This document shows, one piece after another, positions 33,557 to 42,642 of a stretch of 64,000 nt of DNA. The position numbers and the translations under genes were made by a program. Source of the stretch: Erwinia piriflorinigrans CFBP 5888. Its GTDB lineage: Bacteria; Pseudomonadota; Gammaproteobacteria; Enterobacterales; Enterobacteriaceae. How positions within the stretch are numbered: the stretch's first letter is position 1; the number at the start of each line of letters is the position of its first letter. Under the pieces are notes generated by a model. The model saw only the letters and a list, made by a program, of their open reading frames with translations, made no database searches and was not told the DNA's origin. The DNA lies in assembly GCF_001050515.1 (NCBI RefSeq), contig NZ_CAHS01000005.1, forward strand, positions 61,209 through 125,208, given 5' to 3'.

Positions 33557-33826
33557 ATGTCTCTAAGTAATGAAACTAAAGCAAAAATCGTTGCTGATTT
33601 CGGTCGCGATGCTAACGACAGTGGTTCTACAGAAGTTCAGGTTGCACTGCTGACCGCACAGATTAACCATCTGCAGGGTCACTTCTCTGAGCACAAAAAA
33701 GACCACCACAGCCGTCGTGGCCTGCTGCGCATGGTATCTCAGCGTCGTAAGCTGCTGGATTACCTCAAGCGTAAAGAAGTGACACGTTACACCAGCCTGA
33801 TCGAGCGTCTGGGTCTGCGTCGCTAA
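33557..33826 (+). CDS. rpsO: 30S ribosomal protein S15
   Basis: An 89-residue primary 16S rRNA-binding protein; nearly identical to E. coli S15 ([29 protein letters not shown]). The leader and early coding region resemble the E. coli translational operator, including TTGGAGTTGTCTC before the ATG. A terminator separates it partially from pnp. Confidence 0.98.
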   Translation: MSLSNETKAKIVADFGRDANDSGSTEVQVALLTAQINHLQGHFSEHKKDHHSRRGLLRMVSQRRKLLDYLKRKEVTRYTSLIERLGLRR

Positions 33827-33909
33827 GTCTTACAGGCTGTCCCGTCACGTTTTCAGTTTTTTCTGACAACACCGTGGACATTCGGACAGCCCGGTGCAAG
33901 TTTGCTGGG

Positions 33910-33934
33910 AAGGGGCCTTAACGGCCCCTTTTTT
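33910..33934 (+). terminator. Terminator of rpsO
   Basis: AAGGGGCC-TTAAC-GGCCCCTT with T6, between rpsO and pnp. Confidence 0.9.
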
Positions 33935-33987
33935 CAAGCAGGCGGCAGCAATTAAACGCAAACTATTGTATTGTTGATTCGTGTGAT

Positions 33988-34076
33988 CTTCAGTTGCAGA
34001 TTTTCGCGCGGCTAATGAGAGGCTTTATCCCATCAGGGATTAGGGTTGTCATTAGTCGCGAGGATGCAAAATGAAG
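33988..34076 (+). promoter_or_regulatory. pnp leader RNase III hairpin
   Basis: A long imperfect hairpin: outer CTTCA/TGAAG, then TTGCA/TGCAA, TTCGCG/CGCGAG and CTAATGA/TCATTAG. In E. coli the pnp leader folds in this way; RNase III cuts it and PNPase then destabilises its own mRNA. The small RNA SraG is known from the opposite strand of this interval in E. coli, but I cannot demonstrate it here. Confidence 0.75.
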
Positions 34077-34134
34077 ATTAGAAAATCCACGGCTGGTATA
34101 AAAAACTACCATCCCTGAAGTTAAGGAACTCATT

Positions 34135-36267
34135 TTGCTAAACCCGATCGTAAAAAAATTCCAGTATGGCCAACATACCGTCACTCTCGAAACCGGCATG
34201 ATGGCTCGCCAGGCCACAGCGGCCGTTATGGTAAGCATGGATGACACCGCTGTTTTCGTCACCGTAGTGGGTCAGAAAAAAGCAAAACCGGGTCAGGGCT
34301 TTTTCCCGCTGACCGTGAACTACCAGGAGCGTACCTACGCTGCTGGCCGTATTCCAGGCAGCTTCTTCCGTCGTGAAGGCCGTCCAAGCGAAGGCGAAAC
34401 GCTGACCTCTCGCCTGATTGACCGCCCAATCCGTCCGCTTTTCCCAGAAGGGTTCGTTAATGAAGTGCAGGTTATTGCCACCGTGGTTTCCGTTAACCCT
34501 CAGGTTAACCCGGATATCGTGGCGATGATCGGGGCTTCTGCAGCGCTGGCGCTTTCTGGTCTGCCGTTCAATGGCCCTATCGGCGCCGCGCGCGTGGGTT
34601 ACCTGAACGATCAGTACGTCCTTAACCCAACCAGCGATGAGCTGAAAGAGAGCAAGCTGGATCTGGTTGTTGCCGGTACTAAAGGTGCCGTGCTGATGGT
34701 TGAGTCTGAAGCCGAGCTGCTGAGCGAAGATCAGATGCTGGGTGCGGTGGTATTCGGCCATGACCAGCAGCAGATCGTCATTGATAACATCAATGAGCTG
34801 GTCGCTGAAGCGGGCAAACCACGTTGGGACTGGCAGCCAGAAGCCATCAACGAAGTGCTGTCTACGCGCATTGCCGCGCTGGCAGAATCGCGCCTGAGCG
34901 ATGCTTACCGCATTACCGAAAAGCAGGAGCGCTACACTCAGGTTGACGTAATCAAATCTGAAACCACGGCTACGCTGCTGGCGGAAGATGAAGCGCTGGA
35001 CGCCGCTGAAATTAGCGACCTGCTGCACGCGCTGGAAAAAGAGGTGGTACGTAGCCGCATTCTGCGTGGCGAACCGCGTATTGACGGCCGTGAAAAAGAC
35101 ATGATCCGTGGTCTGGACGTGCGCACCGGCGTGCTGCCGCGTACTCACGGCTCCGCGCTGTTTACCCGTGGTGAAACTCAGGCGCTGGTTACCGCTACCC
35201 TGGGGACTGCCCGTGATGCGCAGAACCTTGATGAGCTGATGGGTGAGCGTACTGATAACTTCCTGTTCCACTACAACTTCCCTCCGTACTCTGTCGGTGA
35301 AACTGGCATGGTCGGTTCGCCGAAGCGTCGTGAAATTGGTCACGGCCGACTGGCGAAACGCGGCGTGCTGGCTGTGATGCCAAAAGGCGATGCTTTCCCG
35401 TACACCGTGCGCGTAGTGTCTGAAATCACTGAATCAAACGGCTCGTCCTCTATGGCGTCTGTGTGTGGTGCTTCTCTGGCGCTGATGGATGCAGGCGTGC
35501 CAATTAAAGCTGCTGTAGCCGGTATCGCGATGGGCCTGGTGAAAGACGACAACAACTTTGTGGTGCTGTCTGACATTCTGGGTGATGAAGATCACCTGGG
35601 CGATATGGACTTCAAAGTGGCCGGTAGCCGTGAAGGGATCACCGCGCTGCAGATGGACATCAAAATTGAAGGTATCACCCGTGAAATTATGCAGGTGGCT
35701 CTGAACCAGGCTAAAGGTGCGCGTTTGCACATCCTTGGCGTAATGGAACAGGCTATCAGCGGCCCACGTGGCGACATCTCCCAGTTTGCTCCACGTATTC
35801 ACACCATCAAAATCAGCGTTGATAAGATCAAAGATGTGATCGGTAAAGGCGGTTCGGTGATCCGTGCTCTGACGGAAGAGACTGGCACCACCATTGAAAT
35901 CGAAGATGATGGTACGGTGAAAATCGCCGCTACCGATGGTGATAAAGCTAAGTTTGCCATTCGTCGTATCGAAGAGATCACCGCAGAAATCGAAGTGGGT
36001 CGCATCTACAACGGTAAAGTGACGCGCATCGTCGATTTCGGTGCCTTCGTCGCTATCGGCGGCGGTAAAGAAGGTCTGGTACACATTTCTCAAATCGCTG
36101 ACAAGCGTGTAGAAAAAGTGACAGACTATCTGCAAATGGGCCAGGAAGTGCCGGTAAAAGTGCTTGAAGTTGACCGCCAGGGCCGTGTACGCCTGAGCAT
36201 CAAAGAGGCTGGTGAACAGTCCCAGCCTGAAGCAGAAGCCGTTCCTGCTGCACCAGAAGCCGAATAA
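34135..36267 (+). CDS. pnp: Polynucleotide phosphorylase
   Basis: Phosphorolytic 3'-5' exoribonuclease, trimeric, and degradosome component. The 710-residue protein has two RNase PH domains with an alpha-helical linker, then KH ([20 protein letters not shown]) and S1 ([26 protein letters not shown]) domains. The start is TTG at 34135 (MLNPIVKKF) behind AAGGAA, as in E. coli. The C-terminus is a short Glu/Ala-rich tail. Confidence 0.97.
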   Translation: MLNPIVKKFQYGQHTVTLETGMMARQATAAVMVSMDDTAVFVTVVGQKKAKPGQGFFPLTVNYQERTYAAGRIPGSFFRREGRPSEGETLTSRLIDRPIRPLFPEGFVNEVQVIATVVSVNPQVNPDIVAMIGASAALALSGLPFNGPIGAARVGYLNDQYVLNPTSDELKESKLDLVVAGTKGAVLMVESEAELLSEDQMLGAVVFGHDQQQIVIDNINELVAEAGKPRWDWQPEAINEVLSTRIAALAESRLSDAYRITEKQERYTQVDVIKSETTATLLAEDEALDAAEISDLLHALEKEVVRSRILRGEPRIDGREKDMIRGLDVRTGVLPRTHGSALFTRGETQALVTATLGTARDAQNLDELMGERTDNFLFHYNFPPYSVGETGMVGSPKRREIGHGRLAKRGVLAVMPKGDAFPYTVRVVSEITESNGSSSMASVCGASLALMDAGVPIKAAVAGIAMGLVKDDNNFVVLSDILGDEDHLGDMDFKVAGSREGITALQMDIKIEGITREIMQVALNQAKGARLHILGVMEQAISGPRGDISQFAPRIHTIKISVDKIKDVIGKGGSVIRALTEETGTTIEIEDDGTVKIAATDGDKAKFAIRRIEEITAEIEVGRIYNGKVTRIVDFGAFVAIGGGKEGLVHISQIADKRVEKVTDYLQMGQEVPVKVLEVDRQGRVRLSIKEAGEQSQPEAEAVPAAPEAE

Positions 36268-36282
36268 GCAATACTGATGAAT

Positions 36283-36317
36283 TCTCCGCTCTCTCTTCTG
36301 GGCGCGGAGAGTTTTTA
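36283..36317 (+). terminator. Terminator of pnp
   Basis: TCTCCGC/GCGGAGA stem with a 14-nt loop and GTTTTT end, 16 nt after pnp. Confidence 0.7.
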
Positions 36318-36397
36318 AACGCGAGGGCGGGACGACCTCGTCGATGGCAAGCGGGTGACAGGATGTTCTTCCCAATGTTTGTTTTCGGGAGTGGTAA

Positions 36398-37282
36398 ATG
36401 AAGCCATTTTTGCGCTGGTGTCTCGTTGCGACGGCTTTATCGTTAGCTGGATGCAGCAACACCGATTGGCGTAAGAACGAAGTTTTGGCAGTTCCTTTGC
36501 AGCCTACACTGCAACAGGAGGTCATTCTTGCTCGCATGGAACAAATACTTGCCAGTCGGTCATTAACCGATGATGAACGCGCACAGCTGTTATATGAGCG
36601 CGGAGTGTTGTATGATAGTCTTGGTTTGAGAGCACTGGCGCGAAATGATTTTTCACAAGCGCTGTCTGTCAGACCCGATATGCCGGAAGTATTCAATTAC
36701 TTAGGCATATATTTAACGCAGGCAGGTAATTTTGATGCTGCCTATGAAGCGTTTGATTCTGTACTTGAGCTTGATCCAACTTACAATTATGCGCGTTTAA
36801 ATCGCGGTATCGCCCTTTACTACGGCGGAAGATTTAAACTGGCGCAAGATGATCTGCTGGCGTTTTATCAAGACGATCCTAACGATCCCTTCCGCACCTT
36901 GTGGCTGTATCTCACTGAACGTGAGATGAATGCCGACCAGGCTAAAGTCACGCTGAAACAGCGTTACGATAAAGCGGTAAAGGAGCAATGGGGATGGAAT
37001 ATTGTCGAGTTCTACCTGGGCAACATCAGCGAAAAAACGCTGACAGAACGGCTCCAGGCGGACGCAACGGATAACACCTCGCTCGCTGAACATCTCAGTG
37101 AAACCAACTTCTATTTAGGTAAGTACTACCTAAGTCTGGGGGAGAAGGACAACGCAGAAGCGTTGTTCAAGCTGACGGTCGCCAACAACGTTCACAACTT
37201 TGTTGAGCATCGATATGCATTGTTGGAGCTGGCGCTACTCGGCCAGACACAAGACGATTTATCAGAATCTGACCAGCAATAG
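36398..37282 (+). CDS. nlpI: TPR lipoprotein NlpI
   Basis: Outer-membrane lipoprotein adaptor that scaffolds peptidoglycan endopeptidases and the protease Prc. The 294-residue precursor has a lipobox LAGC with the lipidated cysteine at residue 19. Tetratricopeptide repeats follow, for example [28 protein letters not shown] and [26 protein letters not shown] (each split here by commas in the protein map, about residues 62-95 and 96-130). It lies between pnp and deaD as in E. coli. Confidence 0.96.
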   Translation: MKPFLRWCLVATALSLAGCSNTDWRKNEVLAVPLQPTLQQEVILARMEQILASRSLTDDERAQLLYERGVLYDSLGLRALARNDFSQALSVRPDMPEVFNYLGIYLTQAGNFDAAYEAFDSVLELDPTYNYARLNRGIALYYGGRFKLAQDDLLAFYQDDPNDPFRTLWLYLTEREMNADQAKVTLKQRYDKAVKEQWGWNIVEFYLGNISEKTLTERLQADATDNTSLAEHLSETNFYLGKYYLSLGEKDNAEALFKLTVANNVHNFVEHRYALLELALLGQTQDDLSESDQQ

Positions 37283-37386
37283 CTGACGAACTTTTATTGC
37301 CCGAATTTTCGAAAAGTCATCATCTTAGCGGATGAGGGCACTTTTGTTCGTCGAAACCACTAATTTGAGCCGGTTCACACTTTTTG

Positions 37387-37467
37387 ATGAAAATGACTGA
37401 AAATTTTCACGACGAGTTATGTAGACTGGCCGCCGCAATCTACGAGGCACGTGTACTACATGACTGA
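37387..37467 (+). CDS. yrbN: Small protein YrbN overlapping deaD start
   Basis: A 26-codon ORF between nlpI and deaD: it begins [16 protein letters not shown] and ends VLHD. E. coli encodes the expressed small protein YrbN at the same place, also about 26 residues and overlapping csdA/deaD. Here the TGA lies 8 nt inside deaD, an ATGACTGA overlap, suggesting that its translation helps deaD initiation. The function is unknown. It is the only small ORF in this gap with conserved position. Confidence 0.8.
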   Translation: MKMTENFHDELCRLAAAIYEARVLHD

Positions 37468-39367
37468 TATCCAAACTACTTTCGCTGACCTTGGCCTGAA
37501 CGCCGACCTCCTTGAATCACTGAACGGCATGGGCTACGTGAAGCCATCCCCGATCCAGGCTGAGTGTATTCCTCACCTGCTGGCAGGTCGTGACGTGTTA
37601 GGTATGGCGCAGACCGGGAGTGGCAAAACTGCAGCATTCTCGCTGCCACTGTTACACAACATCGATCCTACAGTTAAAGCACCACAGATCCTGGTGCTGG
37701 CACCTACCCGCGAACTGGCGGTTCAGGTTGCTGAAGCTGTTACTGAATTCTCTAAACACATGCGCGGTCTGAACGTTGTTGCCCTGTACGGCGGCCAACG
37801 TTATGACGTGCAGCTGCGCGCTTTGCGCCAGGGGCCACAGGTTGTTGTGGGCACGCCTGGTCGTCTGCTTGACCATCTGAAACGCGGCACGTTGGACCTG
37901 TCTAACCTGCGCGGTCTGGTGCTCGATGAAGCCGATGAAATGCTGCGTATGGGCTTTATCGAAGACGTTGAAACGATTATGGCGCAGATCCCAGACGGTC
38001 ATCAGACAGCGCTGTTCTCTGCCACGATGCCAGAGGCGATTCGCCGTATTACTAAACGCTTTATGAAAGATCCGCAGGAAGTGCGTATCCAGTCAAGCCT
38101 CACCACACGTCCTGATATTAGCCAGAGCTACTGGACTGCTTACGGCCGTAAGACTGATGCACTGACCCGCTTCCTGGAATCTGAAGACTTTGATGCAGCT
38201 ATCATTTTCGTGCGTACTAAAAACGCGACGTTGGAAGTTGCCGAAGCGCTTGAGCGTAACGGTTACAACAGCGCCGCGCTTAACGGTGACATGAACCAGG
38301 CACTGCGCGAGCAGACGCTGGAGCGCCTGAAAGATGGTCGTCTGGATATCCTGATCGCCACCGACGTTGCTGCCCGTGGTCTGGACGTTGAGCGTATCAG
38401 CCTGGTCGTTAACTACGACATTCCAATGGATGCAGAATCTTACGTACACCGTATCGGTCGTACCGGCCGTGCTGGCCGTGCTGGTCGTGCTCTGCTGTTC
38501 GTTGAGAACCGTGAACGTCGCCTGCTGCGTAACATCGAACGCACCATGAAACTGACTATTCCAGAGGTTGAGCTGCCAAATGCAGAACTGCTGGGTCAGC
38601 GTCGTCTGGCTAAGTTCGCCGCAAAAGTTCAGCAGCAGCTGGAAAGCAGCGATCTGGAACAGTACCGTGCGCTGCTGTCTAAAATGCAGCCGGAAGATGA
38701 GATGGATATCGAAACTCTGGCCGCAGCGCTGCTGAAAATGGCGCAGGGCGAACGTCCGCTGATCGTTCCTGCCGATGCGCCACAGCGCCCGCGCCGCGAG
38801 TTCCGTGAGCGTGACGAGCGTCGCGGTGACCGTCCTGACCGTGGTCCACGCGAAGCGCGTGGCGAAGCACCGCGCGATGGCGATCGTCCTCGTCGTGAAC
38901 GTCGTGACGTTGGCGATATGGAAGTGTACCGCATTGAAGTGGGTCGTGATGATGGCGTTGAAGTTCGTCACATCGTTGGCGCTATCGCTAACGAAGGCGA
39001 TATCAGCAGCCGTTACATCGGTAACATCAAGCTGTTTGGTACTCACTCAACCATCGAGCTGCCAAAAGGTATGCCGGGCGATGTGTTACAGCACTTTACC
39101 CGCACGCGTATTCTCAACAAGCCGATGAATATGCAGCTGATCGGTGATGCGCAGCCACGTAGCAACGAACGTGGCGGCGAGCGTCGTCCTGGCGGTCCTG
39201 CGCGCGGTGGTTTCGGCGCCGGTGCCGGTCGTGAAGGCGGTCGCGGTGGTGAAGCTGGCGGTCGTCGTTTCAGCAACGAACGCGGCGGTGAGCGTCGTCC
39301 AGCGGGCAACCGTGGACCACGTCGCGAAGAAGGCGGTAGCGCACCAGCGCGTCGTCGTGATGCATAA
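37460..39367 (+). CDS. deaD: Cold-shock DEAD-box RNA helicase DeaD/CsdA
   Basis: ATP-dependent RNA helicase acting in 50S assembly and mRNA decay at low temperature. The 635-residue protein has motifs [28 protein letters not shown] and [12 protein letters not shown] DeaD-specific RNA-binding region ([23 protein letters not shown], split across about residues 490-515) is followed by an Arg/Gly-rich tail with [10 protein letters not shown] present twice. The ATG at 37460 matches E. coli; the GTG at 37451 is only 3 nt from GAGG. Confidence 0.97.
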   Translation: MTDIQTTFADLGLNADLLESLNGMGYVKPSPIQAECIPHLLAGRDVLGMAQTGSGKTAAFSLPLLHNIDPTVKAPQILVLAPTRELAVQVAEAVTEFSKHMRGLNVVALYGGQRYDVQLRALRQGPQVVVGTPGRLLDHLKRGTLDLSNLRGLVLDEADEMLRMGFIEDVETIMAQIPDGHQTALFSATMPEAIRRITKRFMKDPQEVRIQSSLTTRPDISQSYWTAYGRKTDALTRFLESEDFDAAIIFVRTKNATLEVAEALERNGYNSAALNGDMNQALREQTLERLKDGRLDILIATDVAARGLDVERISLVVNYDIPMDAESYVHRIGRTGRAGRAGRALLFVENRERRLLRNIERTMKLTIPEVELPNAELLGQRRLAKFAAKVQQQLESSDLEQYRALLSKMQPEDEMDIETLAAALLKMAQGERPLIVPADAPQRPRREFRERDERRGDRPDRGPREARGEAPRDGDRPRRERRDVGDMEVYRIEVGRDDGVEVRHIVGAIANEGDISSRYIGNIKLFGTHSTIELPKGMPGDVLQHFTRTRILNKPMNMQLIGDAQPRSNERGGERRPGGPARGGFGAGAGREGGRGGEAGGRRFSNERGGERRPAGNRGPRREEGGSAPARRRDA

Positions 39368-39383
39368 TCACTGACAGCCGTAA

Positions 39384-39412
39384 AAAAAACCAGCCTTCGG
39401 GCTGGTTTTTTT
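39384..39412 (+). terminator. Terminator of deaD
   Basis: AAAACCAGCC-TTCG-GGCTGGTTTT with a stable tetraloop and T-run; also symmetric enough to serve yhbW on the minus strand. Confidence 0.92.
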
Positions 39413-39443
39413 ATGGGCGCAATTCGGTGCAAATCGGTTGATA

Positions 39444-40451
39444 TCAAAGCATGTTGCGTGCCTGCATAGCCAGCTCAAACGAAGCGAGGCGAGCCGTACT
39501 ATCAAATATTTGACCGTTAACCATGATCTCATCCGCCGCCGTTTCCCGGATCAGCGCCGCCAGCCCGTGACGTACCTTTTCTTTGTCGCCGACTATCGAC
39601 ATACTTAATGCCTGCTGCACACCATATTGCTCTGCTGATGACCACAAATGATCCATGCTGGTTACCGGTGCCGGTAATGGCCCCGGCCTGCCGCGCCGCA
39701 GGTTGATGAACTGCTGCTGCATTGAGGTAAACAGGAAGTTCGCCTCTTGTTGACTGTCGGCAGCCACAACGTTGACGCACACCGTAGCATAAGGCTTCTC
39801 CAGTCGTTCTGAAGGCTTAAACTTCTCTCGATAAAGGTGGAGCGCCTGTAACAGCATTTCAGGAGCAAAGTGTGAGGCGAAAGCAAACGGCAGTCCCAAC
39901 TGCGCGGCCAGCTGAGCACTGTACAAACTGGAGCCCAGCAGCCAGACGGGGATATGCAGTCCTCTGCCCGGTACAGGTTGCACCGGTAGTTCAACGTCAT
40001 CAGCGGCATCAAACCAGTTAATCAGCTGGGACACGTCCGCTGGAAAATTATCCCCCTGCCCGTGACTATGGCGGCGCAGCGCCAGCATGGTCTGTTGGTC
40101 AGAGCCAGGCGCACGGCCAACACCCAGATCGATACGGCCGGGATAGAGTGTTGCGAGGGTGCCAAACTGTTCGGCAATCACCAGCGGGGCATGGTTAGGC
40201 AGCATCACCCCACCGGAACCGAGGCGCAGACTTTTTGTATTGGCCGCCAGATAGCCAATCAGCACGGAGGTTGCTGCGCTGGCAATCCCTGTCATGTTGT
40301 GATGCTCGGCCAGCCAGTAACGGTGATAGCCGAGCTTTTCTGCCTGCTGCGCCAGCGCCAGGGACGTGCGGAATGCCTCACCGGCGGTAGCACCTTGCGG
40401 AACAGGGGCAAGATCGAGCAGCGACAGGGGTACTGGTTTTCTCTCAAACAT
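39444..40451 (-). CDS. yhbW: Luciferase-like flavin monooxygenase family protein YhbW
   Basis: A 335-residue protein of the bacterial luciferase-like superfamily (TIM barrel, flavin-dependent). It shows [22 protein letters not shown] and [12 protein letters not shown] near residues 43, 80 and 105, the typical YhbW signature. The substrate is unknown. The E. coli neighbour mtr is not present between deaD and yhbW in this genome. It is convergent with deaD. Confidence 0.93.
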   Translation of the reverse strand: MFERKPVPLSLLDLAPVPQGATAGEAFRTSLALAQQAEKLGYHRYWLAEHHNMTGIASAATSVLIGYLAANTKSLRLGSGGVMLPNHAPLVIAEQFGTLATLYPGRIDLGVGRAPGSDQQTMLALRRHSHGQGDNFPADVSQLINWFDAADDVELPVQPVPGRGLHIPVWLLGSSLYSAQLAAQLGLPFAFASHFAPEMLLQALHLYREKFKPSERLEKPYATVCVNVVAADSQQEANFLFTSMQQQFINLRRGRPGPLPAPVTSMDHLWSSAEQYGVQQALSMSIVGDKEKVRHGLAALIRETAADEIMVNGQIFDSTARLASFELAMQARNML

Positions 40452-40843
40452 AGTGGCTCACTTATTTTACCGGGTGAAATCCGGTTGCGGTCTAAACCAG
40501 CAGGGTACGGTGTCCTTCTGCACAATGATTGTCCGTTTCGAGCACTGTTCAAAAAATAACGGTAAGAGGTTTTAATCATACCGCCTGTCTGCCGATACTG
40601 GCGGACAGTCGCTAGCAGGTTTAGTCGGCAGATAGCGACTGGTTTTGATTTGCCGCCGCTAATCACGTATTGATTAAGTGACCAATGACCATTTAAAAGA
40701 GATAATTGTTCGACTATCCTGTGGTGGGAGCTATCTCTCGGTGGCAATGCCGTTGCACATGAGGCTTGCTTATGCAATCGGCTGACATTACTGAAGCCTG
40801 AATGAAGAGGACGCGAATTCCCGGTGGATCGCGCAGGTATAGC
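40452..40843. other. Structured yhbW-yhbS intergenic region
   Basis: About 390 bp without a gene, rich in inverted repeats. A local hairpin is CTGTCTGCC/GGCGGACAG (40585-40608). TCTGCCGA (40588-40595) also pairs with TCGGCAGA (40625-40632). AGTCGCTA (40607-40614) pairs with TAGCGACT (40633-40640). Further on are AGAGATA/TATCTCT and AGGCTT/AAGCCT with long loops. It could be a structured yhbS leader. Confidence 0.45.
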
Positions 40844-41347
40844 ATGTTAATTCGTACAGAAATTGGCATTGATGCGGCCAGCATTGATGCCCTGCTGCGT
40901 CGCAGTTTCCCAACCTCCGCCGAGGCAGAGCTGGTACAGCAGCTACGTGAAGACGGGTTACTGACCCTGGGGATGGTTGCCACCGATGACGAAGGCCAGG
41001 TCATGGGCTATGCGTCCTTCAGTCCGGTTACGGTTAACGGTGAAGACCAGCAATGGGTTGGATTAGCACCGTTGGCGATTGATAAAAGCGTGCGTAAGCA
41101 AGGGCTTGCATCGCGTTTAATTTACGAAGGACTGGATACGTTAAATGAGTTCGGCTATGCCGCAGTGGTTGTGCTGGGCGATCCGGCTTACTACCAACGT
41201 CATGGTTTTGAACCTGCGGCGCGCCACCAGCTACGCTGCCGCTGGCAGGACACGGAGGAGACTTTCCTCGTCTATAAGTTGGCAGAAGAGGCTTTCAATG
41301 GCGTATCGGGCAACATTGAGTATCCCTCACCCTTTGATCGACTCTGA
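40844..41347 (+). CDS. yhbS: GNAT-family N-acetyltransferase YhbS
   Basis: A 167-residue acetyltransferase-like protein; the GNAT acetyl-CoA loop is visible as [16 protein letters not shown] and the motif B strand as [19 protein letters not shown]. It matches E. coli YhbS over its length. The frame is open from 40802; the ATG at 40844 gives the E. coli start MLIR. Its last 76 bp are antisense to the end of yhbQ. The substrate is unknown. Confidence 0.92.
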   Translation: MLIRTEIGIDAASIDALLRRSFPTSAEAELVQQLREDGLLTLGMVATDDEGQVMGYASFSPVTVNGEDQQWVGLAPLAIDKSVRKQGLASRLIYEGLDTLNEFGYAAVVVLGDPAYYQRHGFEPAARHQLRCRWQDTEETFLVYKLAEEAFNGVSGNIEYPSPFDRL

Positions 41348-41637
41348 TCGGCAAGCCACTGGATCAGTGACACAGGCTGCTGTTCTGTCAATCTGATCTT
41401 CTGTGGCCTTTTAAGTTGTTTAACCTGGTATTCCAGCCTTGATGCCAGAGAACGGTCGCCCGCAGGGCAGTGAAAAACCAGCTCCAGCGGCCCTTTGCCA
41501 CGTAGCGCTTTGGCACCTTTTCCATTCTGGTGCTGGGTGAATCGGCGCGCCACGTCACGGGCGATCCCGGTGTAGAGCACGCCACCAGCGGTACGCACAA
41601 TATACAAATGCCATTCGGCGGGAGAAGCGGTACTCAT
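41272..41637 (-). CDS. yhbQ: GIY-YIG nuclease-domain protein YhbQ
   Basis: A 121-residue protein with a GIY-YIG/UvrC-N-like domain: [22 protein letters not shown] (about residues 11-32) with the following [19 protein letters not shown]. It matches E. coli YhbQ, which is about 100 residues. The C-terminal tail here is about 20 residues longer and runs antisense into yhbS. The ATG at 41637 is chosen from homology; another at 41658 is possible. E. coli YhbQ is linked to DNA damage, but its role is not firm. Confidence 0.88.
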   Translation of the reverse strand: MSTASPAEWHLYIVRTAGGVLYTGIARDVARRFTQHQNGKGAKALRGKGPLELVFHCPAGDRSLASRLEYQVKQLKRPQKIRLTEQQPVSLIQWLADQSRSKGEGYSMLPDTPLKASSANL

Positions 41638-41766
41638 AGGTTGACCCGACTCAATCATCATTATGATACTGTAACGCATAGTCTGGTAAACAGGCCACAA
41701 CCTACGCAGCCTGGTGTTTAATACCAGACTGTATAACCCTAACGACTGACCCATTCAGGAAGAAAG

Positions 41767-42165
41767 ATGGCCACTCTGCAACTATTACTCGCTTTCGCCA
41801 GTTATTTTTTTACCAGCTGCGCGATGGTATTGATGTTTCTGTTGATCTATATGCGCATCACACCGCACAACGAATGGCGCCTGATCAAGGAAAATAATCT
41901 GGCGGCGACCTGGGGATTCATCGGTGCTTTGCTGGGCTATATTATCCCTTTGGCCAGCGTGGCGATTAACTCCGTCAACCTGCTGGATTACTTGCTATGG
42001 GGTGCAGTGGCGCTGGTGGTGCAGCTGTTGGTTTTCACTGCCGTTCGTCTGTTTATTCGTGATATCAGCCAACGTATTGAGGAAGACCAGCATGCAGCAG
42101 GTCTATTTCTCGGTGCCGTGTCGCTCGGGGTGGGTATCCTGAATGCGGCCTGCATGACTTACTGA
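41767..42165 (+). CDS. yjfL: DUF350 inner-membrane protein, YjfL-like
   Basis: A 132-residue membrane protein with four hydrophobic segments (about 5-28, 47-67, 73-96 and 107-130), the two-fold repeat of the DUF350 family. It resembles E. coli YjfL in ITPHNEWRLIKENN, LLGYIIPLAS and the ending NAACMTY. In E. coli the relative lies in the yjfIJKL cluster, so the location differs here. The function is unknown. Its last 63 bp overlap the 3' end of nrdG on the other strand. Confidence 0.85.
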   Translation: MATLQLLLAFASYFFTSCAMVLMFLLIYMRITPHNEWRLIKENNLAATWGFIGALLGYIIPLASVAINSVNLLDYLLWGAVALVVQLLVFTAVRLFIRDISQRIEEDQHAAGLFLGAVSLGVGILNAACMTY

Positions 42166-42642
42166 CCGCTGGTTGGCCTGGCGCAGCTGATGGATAACCT
42201 GGTTGCTGCTACCGCGCCAGGGCAGCGTCGGGTCTTTCAGCTGCTGAATAAATTTCCCGTCTATCAGCACGTCGATCTCGTTGATAACCCGCCGCTGGCT
42301 GATGTTCAGATCCTGCAACCGGTAGCCGGTCCACAGCCAGATATCTTTATCCGGGCATTCGCGTCTTACCCGACGCAGCAGGCGACCCACATCGGCCAGA
42401 TTGGCCGGATGCAGCGGATCGCCGCCTGATAATGACAGCCCCTGGCGAATAATGCGCGTATCGTTAAGGTCGGCAATCAGTTGATCTTCCATCTCCGGGG
42501 TGAATACGGTTCCCGAATTGAGTCGCCAGGTACTTTGGTTGTAACAGCCCCGGCACTGATGCACGCAGCCTGCGACGAACAGCGTACAGCGCGTGCCGGG
42601 GCCATTCACCACATCCACAGGATAGTATTGATGAATATTCAT
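42103..42642 (-). CDS. nrdG: Anaerobic ribonucleotide reductase activase NrdG
   Basis: Radical-SAM enzyme that installs the glycyl radical on NrdD. The 179-residue protein has the iron-sulfur motif CVHQCRGC (C26, C30, C33) and the SAM motif LSLSGGDPLHP. E. coli NrdG (154 residues) ends at the equivalent of VIHQLR; here 25 extra residues follow (ending HPERHGTEK) and overlap yjfL. The ATG overlaps the nrdD TGA, so the two are coupled. Confidence 0.94.
   Translation of the reverse strand: MNIHQYYPVDVVNGPGTRCTLFVAGCVHQCRGCYNQSTWRLNSGTVFTPEMEDQLIADLNDTRIIRQGLSLSGGDPLHPANLADVGRLLRRVRRECPDKDIWLWTGYRLQDLNISQRRVINEIDVLIDGKFIQQLKDPTLPWRGSSNQVIHQLRQANQRSVSHAGRIQDTHPERHGTEK

Noticed and set aside
34138..36696. 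Long minus-strand ORFs (401 and 420 codons) opposite pnp
   Set aside because: They are antisense shadows of a strongly conserved gene, with low-complexity protein sequences rich in His, Thr and Phe and no start context.
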